From positions 63,952 to 79,289 of the forward strand of contig BEXV01000842.1 in NCBI GenBank assembly GCA_003118195.1: 15,338 bases of DNA, written 5' to 3'. This DNA comes from Hemicentrotus pulcherrimus. Lineage: Eukaryota > Echinodermata > Echinoidea > Camarodonta > Strongylocentrotidae. The notes beneath the pieces were generated by a model. The model was not told the DNA's origin. It saw only the letters and a list, made by a program, of their open reading frames with translations, and ran no database searches. The first letter of the stretch is position 1, and each line of letters begins with the position of its first letter. The translations under genes were made by a program, and so were the position numbers. Positions 1 to 7,508 of the stretch are shown piece by piece.

Positions 1-243
1 CTATTCCCCTTGCCTTCCATTTAATTCTTGCAATATCTCTCTATCCCTCTCTTCACGTTCCTCTCCATCAGCAAAATGTCTGTTTTTAACAACTAGTTTG
101 GTTTCCAGTAGATGGTTTTCTTTGATTAAAGGTCTTATGCTATGATTGCAAAATGATATTTGCTCATCAGGAGTGAAAGAGGTGAAAGTGAGAACAAGCA
201 CAGAACCTTTCACATATATCTCTCTTTTTCTCACAGGTTGCAT
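1..243 (-). CDS. Possible terminal exon or short ORF, unknown protein
   Basis: An 80-codon frame is open on the minus strand from ATG at 243-241 to TAG at 3-1. The middle has mixed composition (a hydrophobic VLVLTF run, then PDEQ), and the tail is acidic and charged (EEREERDRE). This looks more protein-like than the other frames here. An in-frame stop lies just upstream at 264-262, so the frame cannot extend far 5' without splicing. I see no strong splice acceptor; the best candidate is a weak GAG near 232. I recognise no family, signal peptide or domain. It could be a last exon, a decayed gene fragment or a chance frame. About 80 codons is within chance range for 15 kb. Confidence 0.22.
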   Translation of the reverse strand: MQPVRKREIYVKGSVLVLTFTSFTPDEQISFCNHSIRPLIKENHLLETKLVVKNRHFADGEEREERDREILQELNGRQGE

Positions 244-1092
244 AATGTAGATGTAATTATATCAATGATCAATGAAGAATCTATGAATATATGCTTAATC
301 AGGATGGATCATTAATAAACTAGTACAGCATTATGATGTATTTTGGTTGCATTGTCATTGACACCTTTCCTTTTTCAATATTGCATCGATCTGAGATTAA
401 ATTTGCACAACTAGATTATGAATGAGGGCTTTATCATTTTACAGATTATAATGATTTTGTGAATCATTTTGGTTCTATTTTGTGGGACACTTTTTAACAT
501 GACAATTCCTACAGCAATGAAATAAAATATCTGCACTTGACCCCGATATGACCTTTGCAAGTATGTTTGAAGTAACTTTGATAGATACTCTTTGTTGTTT
601 AATGTTACTTAAGACACGAATGCAATGACCACCAAGTAAAGTGCACCCCTAGATATTAAAGCAATACAACTCAGTAAACCAATACCTAATGGTTGATGAC
701 TGAATAGCATGTTGTTTATTATGACCAACCTTGTCACAACATTCTGTTTCATGTATCTTTATAGATTAGTCTTCACATCTTGACATACATGTTGCTGTCT
801 TTCAAGATATAGTCTGTATCCGCAGACTACTTTGTTTTGTTTGTCCAGCGCGCTTAATCAAGCAGTAATTTCTGTCCTCTATGGATGTGGATGTGCCTTT
901 AATTGATCCGAAGCTTCTGTTGTCCTTTAATTATAGGGACTTCCCCTGATGAGGTCACCAGGCCTCATCCCAGAATTGAATTTTTCATCCTGTATAGATT
1001 CCCTCATTTTTACTCCTCCTTACCAGAGTAATTGCCACTTTTGATACTATATTTTTTCCCTTTTGTGAATATGCTTCTTAGTTAGATTTCAT
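244..1092. other. AT-rich non-coding stretch, nothing recognised
   Basis: No open frame of note, RNA gene or clear repeat was seen on either strand. The only local structure is a short palindromic patch near 945-970, around GATGAGGTCACCAGGCCTCATC. It is probably intron, UTR or intergenic DNA. Confidence 0.5.
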
Positions 1093-1386
1093 TTGTCCTT
1101 GTTTTATTCTTCATTTTGCTTTCCTTTGTACCACATTGTATACTTCTACTACTTCTACAACTTATACACTAAGCTCTACTACCATTTTTACTACTTCTCT
1201 TTTTACTACTACTCTTTTTACCACCACTTTTGTTTACCACTACTGATTTTACTACCACTTGTTTTACTACTTCTGTTTTTACTACTTCTCTTTTTTACAG
1301 GTACTTCTGTTATATCTACTAGTTCCACCTTTTTGTTTTAATGACTACTTCTACTACTTCTACATTTTGTACATTAATTTCTACTA
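1093..1386. repeat. Pyrimidine-rich ACT/TTC simple-sequence block, left part
   Basis: The plus strand is dominated by T and C in loosely repeated ACTACTTCT-, TTTTTACTAC- and ACCACT-like words. Translation gives Tyr/Phe/Leu-rich or Thr/Ser-rich nonsense that breaks within tens of codons, so I treat it as cryptically simple DNA and not a mucin-like gene. The block continues beyond the inserted transposon at 2092-2640. Confidence 0.75.
1180..1386 (+). repeat. First unit of a roughly 205-bp tandem duplication
   Basis: This unit begins TACCATTTTTAC and ends TTTCTAC. It reappears at 2090-2292 with the same landmarks in order: TTTTTTACAGGTACTTCTG, ATATCTACTAGTTCCACC and ATTTTGTACATTAATTTC. From 1281 on it is nearly identical to the second unit. 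The 5' half differs by small indels, including about 15 bp present only here near 1275-1290. The transposon at 1387-2089 separates the two units. Confidence 0.8.
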
Positions 1387-1412
1387 CCGTAAATCTCTGT
1401 GTATAAGACGCA

Positions 1413-1446
1413 CCTGTGTATAAGACGCACCCCGACTTTTGAGATT
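1413..1446 (+). repeat. Left copy of a 34-bp internal direct repeat in the TA element
   Basis: The segment from CCTGTGTATAAGACGCACC through CGACTTTTGAGATTC recurs at 2013-2046 in the same orientation with a few changes. It also duplicates the inner part of the left inverted repeat, 19 bp away. Direct copies of terminal sequence inside an inverted-repeat element suggest a nested or recombined origin. Confidence 0.8.
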
Positions 1447-1462
1447 CAAAAAAAAAAATTCA

Positions 1463-1546
1463 AAGTCAGGATCGAACCCGTGCCCACACATAGATTGACT
1501 TCTAATGCCAGTGCCTTAGACCGCGCAGCTATCGCGCACCGCTGCC
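1463..1546 (-). repeat. tRNA-derived SINE-like segment inside the TA transposon, antisense
   Basis: Read on the minus strand, the segment has an A-box-like TAGCTGCGCGGTCTAAGG (1531-1514) and a B box GGGTTCGATCC (1479-1469). The spacing is somewhat longer than in most tRNAs, as in tRNA-Leu or tRNA-Ser with a variable arm. GCGCGGTCTAAGGC resembles the D-arm region of Leu-type tRNAs. The acceptor stem does not close cleanly and the anticodon stem is degenerate, so this is a relic or SINE head and not a working tRNA gene. Internal RNA polymerase III promoter activity is possible but not shown. Confidence 0.6.
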
Positions 1547-1618
1547 ATACCCAGAAGTTTCTAGTACTGTATACAGAGAAATGGATTCAAATGGCGACTT
1601 CGCGTCCTGGATACGGCC

Positions 1619-1703
1619 CCTTCTTTTACTTTTGCAATGTATTGGCACAAATTACTGCATTTAGATCTAAATCTGTACCATATTGCCAAAAAGTAAAAGA
1701 AGG
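1619..1703. repeat. Inverted repeat with 15-bp perfect arms
   Basis: CCTTCTTTTACTTTT at 1619-1633 is mirrored exactly by its complement at 1689-1703. Less perfect pairing continues inward around GCAAT/ATTGCC, and the loop contains the palindrome TTTAGATCTAAA. It lies inside the TA element. It could be a smaller nested foldback element or secondary structure of the host transposon. Confidence 0.65.
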
Positions 1704-2012
1704 AACATGAAAGATTGTTTCTTACGAAGCTAGCTGCTGTGCAGGTTGCCCCCGTGTATTGAGCTGCATGATACAGGTGAGTGAGCTGAAGACACGGGAG
1801 AGCTTCGGCCGGCAAAGTGCTTTGCGAAGGGCAAAATTTATCGAGACTGAAAAAAAAAAAAAATCAAAATCTTTTCCCTTCAAATTAGGAACATAGTTTA
1901 ACTTCATATAGTAGATTCTATTCTTTGTTTTCATTATGAAATTCATGTTGAGACACAGAGATATTTGAAAACCAATAAAAAGTTGCATTTTGAGGACTCA
2001 AAATATTCTGTA

Positions 2013-2046
2013 CCTGTGTATACGACGCACCCGACTTTTGAATTTT
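2013..2046 (+). repeat. Right copy of the 34-bp internal direct repeat
   Basis: This is the partner of 1413-1446, with A to C at the TATACGACG position and one C fewer before GACTTTTGA. It is followed at once by the true right inverted repeat of the transposon (2063-2089). The last 80 bp or so therefore look like a near-complete miniature element: forward end motif, short spacer, reverse end motif. Confidence 0.78.
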
Positions 2047-2089
2047 CCCGACGGTAAAAAAAGTGCGTCTTATACACGAAGATTTACGG

Positions 2090-2292
2090 TACCATTTTTA
2101 CTACTACTCTTTTACTACCACTCTTTTTACCACCACTCTTTTACCACCATTTTTTCAACACTTCTGATTTTACTATCACTTGTTTTACTACTTCTCTTTT
2201 TTACAGGTACTTCTGTTATATCTACTAGTTCCACCTTTTTGTTTTCATGACTACTTCTACTACTTTTACATTTTGTACATTAATTTCTACTA
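2090..2292 (+). repeat. Second unit of the 205-bp tandem duplication
   Basis: It matches 1180-1386 from TACCATTTTTAC to ATTAATTTCTAC. Its first two bases are the right-hand TA of the transposon's target duplication. Removing the transposon and one TA would put the two units head to tail, so the insertion hit the junction of a pre-existing tandem repeat. Past 2292 the sequence diverges into more ACT/TTC simple DNA. Confidence 0.78.
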
Positions 2293-2756
2293 ACATCTTT
2301 ACTACTTCTCTTTTACTAATATTTTACTAACACTACTTTTACTTCTTCTCTTTTTACTACTACACTTTTATTTCTACTCTTTTAACTACTTCTCTTTTTA
2401 CTACTTACCATTTTTAAAAACTATTATTCTTTTTACTACTCCTCTTTGTATTACTACTCTTTGTTCTACTACTCTTTTTACCAACTTATATTGCAATTGC
2501 TGCTTATTCTGATTCATGTCATATTCTTTCTTCTTGGTTGTTGTTGTTGCTATATTTGCTTCAAATTTTGAACTATGTTGTCTGCTATTTCCCATACTGC
2601 TCGTACTTCTACTAAGTCTACATCTACTGTAGATGATTCTACTATTTCAACTGCTTCTAGTTATTGGGTAGTTAATTCTGAATTAACTTTCTAGTCTTAC
2701 CCTTTTACTTTTAGTTCTACTACTATTAATCATTCTATGTATACTTTAGATGATTT
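2293..2756. repeat. Pyrimidine-rich simple-sequence block, right part
   Basis: ACTACTTCT/TTTTTACTAC words continue to about 2500 and fade into a T/C-rich tail with ACTTCTACTAAG-like words near 2605-2745. Frames through it are Ser/Thr-rich but short and interrupted. No gene is supported. Confidence 0.65.
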
Positions 2757-2898
2757 GGAGGTGTTGCTGTTTAGCGGTTGACTCTCAATCCAGGGGTCGA
2801 GGGTTTGAATCCCAGCCCGACACTAACGTCCTTTGACCAGACATTAATTCATTTTTTGCCACTCTCCACCCAGGTATTTATTTTAATTAGTACCCAAT
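2757..2898 (+). mobile_element. tRNA-derived SINE, plus-strand copy
   Basis: The element opens GGAGGTGTT and has a degenerate A box (GCTGTTTAGCGGTTGA) and a good B box GGTTTGAATCC (2802-2812). It then reads CCCAGCCCGACACT and later GCCACTCTCCACCCAGGT. The same blocks occur in the same order on the minus strand at 4666-4514, which defines a family. The body after the tRNA head is about 70 bp. The 3' end is diverged (GTATTTATTTTAATTAGTACCC against GTGTTAATGGGTACC), so that boundary is approximate. No clear target duplication is visible, consistent with an old copy. The partner enzyme (a LINE) is not in the window. Confidence 0.8.
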
Positions 2899-3428
2899 AA
2901 GCCAAAGTACTACATATATGATTGCCAGCTATAACATGAATGATAATATTGTACGTCAGGAGCATCAGAAAGTGCAAGCACGTTCGTGTATGGTATATAA
3001 GAAGCCATCATTATTACTTCATTAATCTGCTTCCAATTTTTGATTACACTTACACTTCTACTTCTTTGACTTCTGCTAACTTTAATTCTAGATCTACTTC
3101 TAGATCTGCTGCTTTTACTTATATTCAAACAAATATCATTGACTATTATTCCTTTTGCATTCTGGAAATGCCTTTTTGTACCACTACATATCTTGCTAAG
3201 CTACCTTATTAGATATCTTCTCATGCATGCACCTCATGTCGATGAATTACTCAGTTGTCCAGCATGTCAGTAGAAATATATTCACAAGTTTGACTCGTCT
3301 GTCAGTTGCGATTGGTCCAAAGTATCTGGGCATGCCTTCAGTATTGCTCAGCTACTCTGTCTCTACTCATTGTCCATTGTGTATCTCAAATGCCCAGTCC
3401 AATTACAGTTCTTTGCCAATCACCGGAG
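2899..3428. other. Non-coding stretch, mild T/C bias, nothing recognised
   Basis: Part of it (3030-3130) is again ACTTCT/AGATCT-rich, with TCTAGATCTACTTCTAGATC tandem words at about 3088-3107. Frames across it are short and not protein-like. No RNA gene or transposon end was seen. Confidence 0.5.
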
Positions 3429-3487
3429 ACAACACAAAAACAAATTTAAGTAATTCGCTAATAGGCAGCAGGATCCTATAGCCATAT
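3429..3487 (+). repeat. 59-bp segment paralogous to the MITE insertion site
   Basis: ACAACACAAAAACAAATTTA and the following bases through CCATAT align with 3623-3682. Most differences are transitions, plus small indels. This copy continues past ATAT without interruption, whereas the other is interrupted exactly after ATAT by the 97-bp MITE. It therefore serves as a natural unoccupied site within the window. Confidence 0.65.
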
Positions 3488-3622
3488 GTGTATCAGTTCT
3501 TCTCATAGTCTTTGATTCCAAACCTGAATATATTTTTAAAGGTGTTATGTGATTAAGGAATATATTATTAAAACTACATGGAATAGTACTGAATGAGCTT
3601 CATTAGAAGCAAACATTGAATA

Positions 3623-3682
3623 ACAACGCAAGAACAAATTTAAGTGATTTTCTGATAGGCGACATGATTCTCTCAGTCATAT
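3623..3682 (+). repeat. Diverged duplicate of 3429-3487, interrupted by the MITE
   Basis: It shares ACAAATTTAAGT, ATTNNCTNATAGGC and a final CATAT with the upstream copy at roughly three-quarters identity by eye. The last four bases (ATAT) are the left target duplication of the adjacent MITE. Confidence 0.65.
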
Positions 3683-3779
3683 CGTCGCTGTTCTCACGAA
3701 GTGACGGTAGTGAAAAAAAATTGCATTCACTTTGCATTACGATTTTCCTCACTACCGTCACTTCGTGAAAACAAGGACG
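3683..3779 (+). mobile_element. 97-bp foldback MITE, copy 1
   Basis: Inverted arms of about 31 bp begin CGTCGCTGTTCTCACGAAGT on the left and CGTCCTTGTTTTCACGAAGT on the right (complemented). Both run on to GACGGTAGTGA. The 35-bp centre contains A8 followed by TTGCATTCACTTTGCATTACG. ATAT flanks both sides (3679-3682 and 3780-3783). A second copy at 13755-13851 lies in the opposite orientation, is also 97 bp, and differs at only three positions by eye, so both insertions are recent. The element cannot encode a transposase. The superfamily is unclear; a 4-bp W-rich duplication is compatible with several groups. Confidence 0.9.
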
Positions 3780-3783
3780 ATAT

Positions 3784-4513
3784 TATGTAGATCAAATCTT
3801 TCATTTTATACCAAATCTGTGATTTGTTAAATGGATGCAATTCAGGAATTACTCATCAGAATGAATCAAACTTAATGATTTATCATTTTGAGGATAGATT
3901 GTTTAATAATCTTTGATTTTAATTTGTTCTCTTCCTCTTTGATACGTAGAAACATTGCTACAAGCATTTGCATCCAGAAACCTGACCTACCTTTGGCTAA
4001 TAGTCCCACCAATTGATATTAATTGTCTCTTTTTATGGTAGTGACTTGACCGCATGCAATGAGCTATAATACTAATCAGCGTGTATGTCCAAATAATTAG
4101 GAAATTGACCACATGTACCAATGGACAAGACACATGACCCCGACTGACTGACCGCTTGTCTGGTATTGTTGAGACCGGAGGACTGGTCAGTAGATTAAGG
4201 AAAGGACAAACAACTGCAAAAGTGGGAATAATTAGACCTCTGTGATAGGGTTAGTTTTCTGCTGCATACCTGGTAGCTGAAATGGCTAGAGTAGCCTTAT
4301 TTGTAGGTCAGTTGAGTTTGATCAATGGTTATTTTGTTTAGTTATGATATTAGAAGAATTCTTGAGTGGTCAAATTGTCATAAATAATCTCCATTGGTGT
4401 ACTAATCTCTCCCTGATTCTGTTCTATAAATCTGTTCAGTCATAATGATAATTCAGCTATTGAACATTTTAAATGGCATGATGCAAATGCACCACAAATA
4501 TTATATGCCACTA
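3784..4513. other. AT-rich non-coding stretch, nothing recognised
   Basis: No convincing open frame, RNA or repeat family was seen. A locally GC-richer patch at 4130-4190 contains repeated GACTGACTGACC words. The 64-codon frame starting at 4445 runs into the SINE and is not a gene. Confidence 0.5.
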
Positions 4514-4666
4514 GATGCATCCTACCAGGTACCCATTAACACCTGGGTGGAGAGTGGCAAATGTAAATTAACCTCTTGTCAAAACTTGTCAGTGTCGGGC
4601 TGGGATTTAAACCCGTTCCTTGTGATCTGCAATCGATAGACTTAGCCACTAGACCAAAACACCTCC
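4514..4666 (-). mobile_element. tRNA-derived SINE, minus-strand copy
   Basis: On the minus strand it starts GGAGGTGTTTTGGTCTAGTG (from 4666), with an A box TGGTCTAGTGG close to consensus and a B box GGTTTAAATCC (4613-4603). It continues CCCAGCCCGACACTGACAAG, then GCCACTCTCCACCCAGGTG and GGGTACCTGGTAGGATGC. It is better preserved than the plus copy at 2757. The B box carries an A in place of the usual G (GGTTTAAAT), which probably weakens polymerase III promoter function. The 3' limit near 4514 is set where the GGTAGGATGC tail ends and is approximate. Confidence 0.82.
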
Positions 4667-6018
4667 ACGAGCGCTTAAGAACTCAACGCTATTCCATATT
4701 CCCTTTAACAGATGACATCTTCTGTTAAGAGCAAGAACTGCATCGATTCTGTCTTGTATATCTAAATGAGTTAACACCCATCTTGGTCCATACAGAGAAT
4801 ATTTCAAACGCTATATTACGAGTACTTGTTCAAAATATAGATTTAGCACTGATTGGATGGCTGGCTTTTCCGAAGATTGGGGAAAGTAACCTCACCAATA
4901 AATAAAACATATTGATGATGAAACTATTCTCATGAATGAAAATCTGATATCCATTGTACCTGCAATTGCTCAGGTGTAATAAGCCTTTCATGTAGAGGAT
5001 TAAAGCCCTTTAACAATATTAGAGTAGAGATAGGTAGAAAGAAAACTTCACTTAGATACATTGTGAGCTCATTTTCAACCATTTTATTTATGACCATCTT
5101 CAGGAAATCAAAACACAGACCCTACTAGTATTAGCTGAAGACTATGGTGATAACTTATGGAATATTGCATGTATGCCGTGCCTTGTGGGGCACAGGAGAT
5201 TCACAGACCCCTCGTTCATAATTCAGACTGTACAAACTCGACCAACAGATGGCGCAGTCAGCAGAGATGCCACTTCTATACCTAGATAAGCCATGTAATG
5301 CAATTAGCGGTGAATTTGGTTGAACTTTCAGCAGGAGTTTTGTCTGGCGCAACCCTGGTGAGGGGCCAGAAATGCCTCATCAGGTCATCCTAAGGTCATG
5401 GATCACCACATGGTCCATGCCAATGGTCTGGGACAAACTGTAGAGGGGGATAGTCTATATCATGAATACTGCACCTTTGACTTAATTGTGAATTGGAAAG
5501 ACACTAAGTCCCAAAGAGACAATGATCATGTCTAATAATCATGCCTAATGATTTGTAAGAGAAAGTAAAGGAAAGATGAAACTTTATTCATTTCGTCTGT
5601 TGACAGCCAGAAAGGTTTTTTTCATTCTGTATTAGATTATGAGAAATAACATTTAATGCTCTTTTGACTCTCAACGATTAAATCCTAAATAATCAGCAAG
5701 CAGAATTGTAATGTTTTAGGAAGAAGCTGTATTTGCTATATTTGCTTTATGTTTCCGGTCTTGATTTTTATTGAATATTTGAAAGTTGGATTTGGCCCCC
5801 AAATAACTTGCTTTCAAAGAGAATTCACAGAACTGAATAAAGTGTGTGGAAAAGTCAACTGTAAGGAAGTATGACTGTTCATGATATGAAGAATTATAGT
5901 ACTTGGGTGTCAACTTATGTTAATTATTCAATAAACTTTGATGAAAGAAAATTTGTTATCAACGACCGGCTTGGTGTCAAAGAAAAGCTTATAGCATATG
6001 CAATTTGTATTGCTTAAG
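4667..6018. other. Long non-coding stretch with one small hairpin
   Basis: At 4705-4728 an 8-bp stem (TTAACAGA/TCTGTTAA) closes on an 8-base loop. The 5155-5450 segment is less AT-rich than its surroundings. It carries a 65-codon minus-strand frame and short self-complementary words (CATGGA...TCCATG at 5398-5426). The frame is not recognised; the patch may be an old dispersed repeat. No gene is supported. Confidence 0.45.
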
Positions 6019-6097
6019 TTTGTTCCAGTTTTGTGCAGTTCATTCCAGTTTGTTCCAGGGTGTTCCAGTTTTGTCCAGTTCATCCAGTTTGTTCCAG
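6019..6097 (+). repeat. 10-bp minisatellite with 40-bp higher-order period
   Basis: Eight units of the type TTTGTTCCAG lie end to end; unit 7 is 9 bp long. The unit variants recur in order: (TTT or GGT)GTTCCAG, TTTTGT(G/C)CAG, TTCAT(T)CCAG, TTTGTTCCAG. The array is therefore two copies of a 40-bp block, which points to block-wise duplication after the units had diverged. Confidence 0.85.
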
Positions 6098-6580
6098 TTT
6101 AGGGGAGAAACAACAGTATTCTTTTATCTGAGTAACAGGCCATTGAAACATAGGGTAGGAGGTTGGTTCCTTTTTTTTTTCTCCACCGTTGTCTGTAACA
6201 AATATTCAAGTTGTACTTTTACTTACTATCTAGTAGATCAGACAGAATAGACCGGTTTACTAAAACATACACATTTTATGCATACTGTTTGAAGAAAGGT
6301 TGTTCTTGACAACCTGTTAACTTGTCGGATGCTTTCCCAACATAGCAACAAATATTGCAGTTCATTTATTAATAACATGTTAATGGAAGAGCATGTCACT
6401 ATGTCCCCAGGAAAGAAAAACGTTTATGGATTTAAATATGTTAGTAATCGGTCTTACGATGAACATCACAAAAGGATGGATTTTACTAGTTTTCACCAGC
6501 TCCAAATAGTATTTTTCACAATCACAATTATCAGAACTCCTTCTATCGATCATGGTCATTATGACTGACTCTGATTTTCA
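6098..6580. other. Non-coding stretch, nothing recognised
   Basis: A 79-codon plus frame (6329-6568) has ordinary composition but no recognisable motif, no splice context and no neighbour, so I do not call it. Confidence 0.45.
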
Positions 6581-6614
<34 letters not shown>

Positions 6615-6661
6615 CCTATCTCTCTCTATCTCTCTCTCTCTATCTCTCTCTATCTTTCTCT
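6581..6661 (+). repeat. (TC)n/(TATC) microsatellite
   Basis: An uninterrupted TC run of about 25 bases is followed by TC interspersed with TATC, CCTATC and TTTC up to 6661. Interruptions are concentrated on the 3' side. Confidence 0.95.
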
Positions 6662-6742
6662 GTTGAAAAGTTTAGGGTTGGGATAAATATTACAACTAGT
6701 CACGTAAAAAAAAAAACACACCTTTCTTTTGCCTCAACACAG

Positions 6743-6859
6743 GTGTCTGAGTGTTTAGGATCACAATTTCAATTTTGTTTCAACCATCTGAGGAACGTTC
6801 CCAGTTTGAGTGAAATTCTCACTAGTAGTATGTATGATATTATGGGCTATCAAGAATAA
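6743..6859 (+). CDS. Weak candidate terminal exon, 38 codons
   Basis: CCTTTCTTTTGCCTCAACAC followed by AG (ending 6742) is a good metazoan 3' splice-site-like sequence with a pyrimidine tract. In the phase starting at 6743 the sequence is open for 38 codons to TAA at 6857-6859. The peptide has ordinary composition (it contains FCFNHLRNVPSLSEILTSS) and no low-complexity tract. I recognise no family and see no upstream exon or donor that would join it. A 38-codon frame is expected by chance fairly often, so this remains a hint. Confidence 0.15.
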   Translation: MSECLGSQFQFCFNHLRNVPSLSEILTSSMYDIMGYQE

Positions 6860-7273
6860 TTGTGGCAGGAATAGCGACTATCGGGATATTCAAATTGGAC
6901 AAGGACTCCCTCTATGTGGCTGAATGAACAGGGCTTTTCTTTTTGAAGAGGCGACATTGTACATTGTTATAATCTTTTGATAGATATTCATGTATAGTTA
7001 AAAAAAATACTATGCAGAATGTTGTTTCAAAGAAGTGATGCATGACATTGGATCTTAAGGCTACTGTGAAATTAGAGATTTGTTGAGAATTGTAAATGAA
7101 TACTATTTTCACATCAAGAAATTAATTTTCATGAACTGCAAAAATAGATGTCGTGTCCATTGTAATTAAATTATTTTACGGCATTAAACTTCTGCAAAAC
7201 TGCTTATGAAGTTCATGAAGATTTTTTGCGTGGACAATAGGTTGTTTATTTACAGCAAGCAGGATAACAGCTT

Positions 7274-7291
7274 CGCACATGTACATGTGCG
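7274..7291. repeat. Perfect 18-bp palindrome
   Basis: CGCACATGTACATGTGCG equals its own reverse complement. It holds two CACATG/CATGTG E-box-like cores in mirror arrangement around GTAC. It could be a bHLH dimer site or simply chance. Confidence 0.6.
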
Positions 7292-7321
7292 TAATGCAAT
7301 GCATTCGCTACCAAACCTTAA

Positions 7322-7508
7322 AGTTTGTGTACAAACTCTATGGGGAATTTTATTACTGAGAAAATTCACATAAAATCCATAGTGTAACCTATTGGGTCCA
7401 ACTCAAAGGTACTGCAATATAAAATTGTCCTGTTTCTGTGATGCTAGTATCCTTCTCAGGCATTCATTTTTAATCAAAATATTGAGCCTGGAGTTTTGTG
7501 TACAAAAT
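7322..7508 (+). repeat. Two similar GTTTGTGTACAAAC-type short hairpins
   Basis: AGTTTGTGTACAAACT (7322-7337) and AGTTTTGTGTACAAAAT (7492-7508) each form a 7-8 bp stem over a 2-base loop. Each is followed by a similar tail (CTATGGGGAATTTT and TATATGGAAATTCC). This is an imperfect direct duplication of about 35 bp, 170 bp apart. Confidence 0.45.

Larger units (their letters stand above)
1387..2089. mobile_element. 703-bp non-autonomous TIR DNA transposon with TA target duplication
   Basis: The left end reads CCGTAAATCTCTGTGTATAA and the right end, reverse-complemented, CCGTAAATCTTCGTGTATAA. Both continue into GACGCAC, giving an inverted repeat of about 27 bp with two mismatches. TA flanks each side (1385-1386 and 2090-2091), the target duplication of the Tc1/mariner/pogo group. 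There is no transposase frame, so the element is non-autonomous. Just inside the left end lies a second GTGTATAAGACGCACC (1415-1430), and a matching forward copy lies near the right end (2015-2031). The interior also holds an antisense tRNA-like segment, a 15-bp stem and A/T homopolymers. It may be a composite: a short MITE of about 100 bp expanded by insertion or recombination between these internal repeats. The superfamily is inferred from the TA duplication only. Confidence 0.82.

Noticed and set aside
1463..1546. Functional tRNA-Leu or tRNA-Ser gene on the minus strand
   Set aside because: The A and B boxes are present, but acceptor and anticodon stems are not intact and it lies within a transposon.
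1093..2750. Thr/Ser-rich (ACT/TCT) reading frames suggesting a mucin-like gene
   Set aside because: Frames are broken by stops within tens of codons, the bias is at DNA level, and the best frames are Tyr/Phe/Leu-rich; simple-sequence DNA explains them.
2757..2828. Functional tRNA gene
   Set aside because: The A box is degenerate, the acceptor stem does not close, and the same head plus body recurs at 4666-4514, so it is a SINE.
5155..5352. 65-codon minus-strand frame in a less AT-rich patch
   Set aside because: No recognisable domain, no splice context, chance length. It may be part of an old dispersed repeat, but no second copy is in the window.
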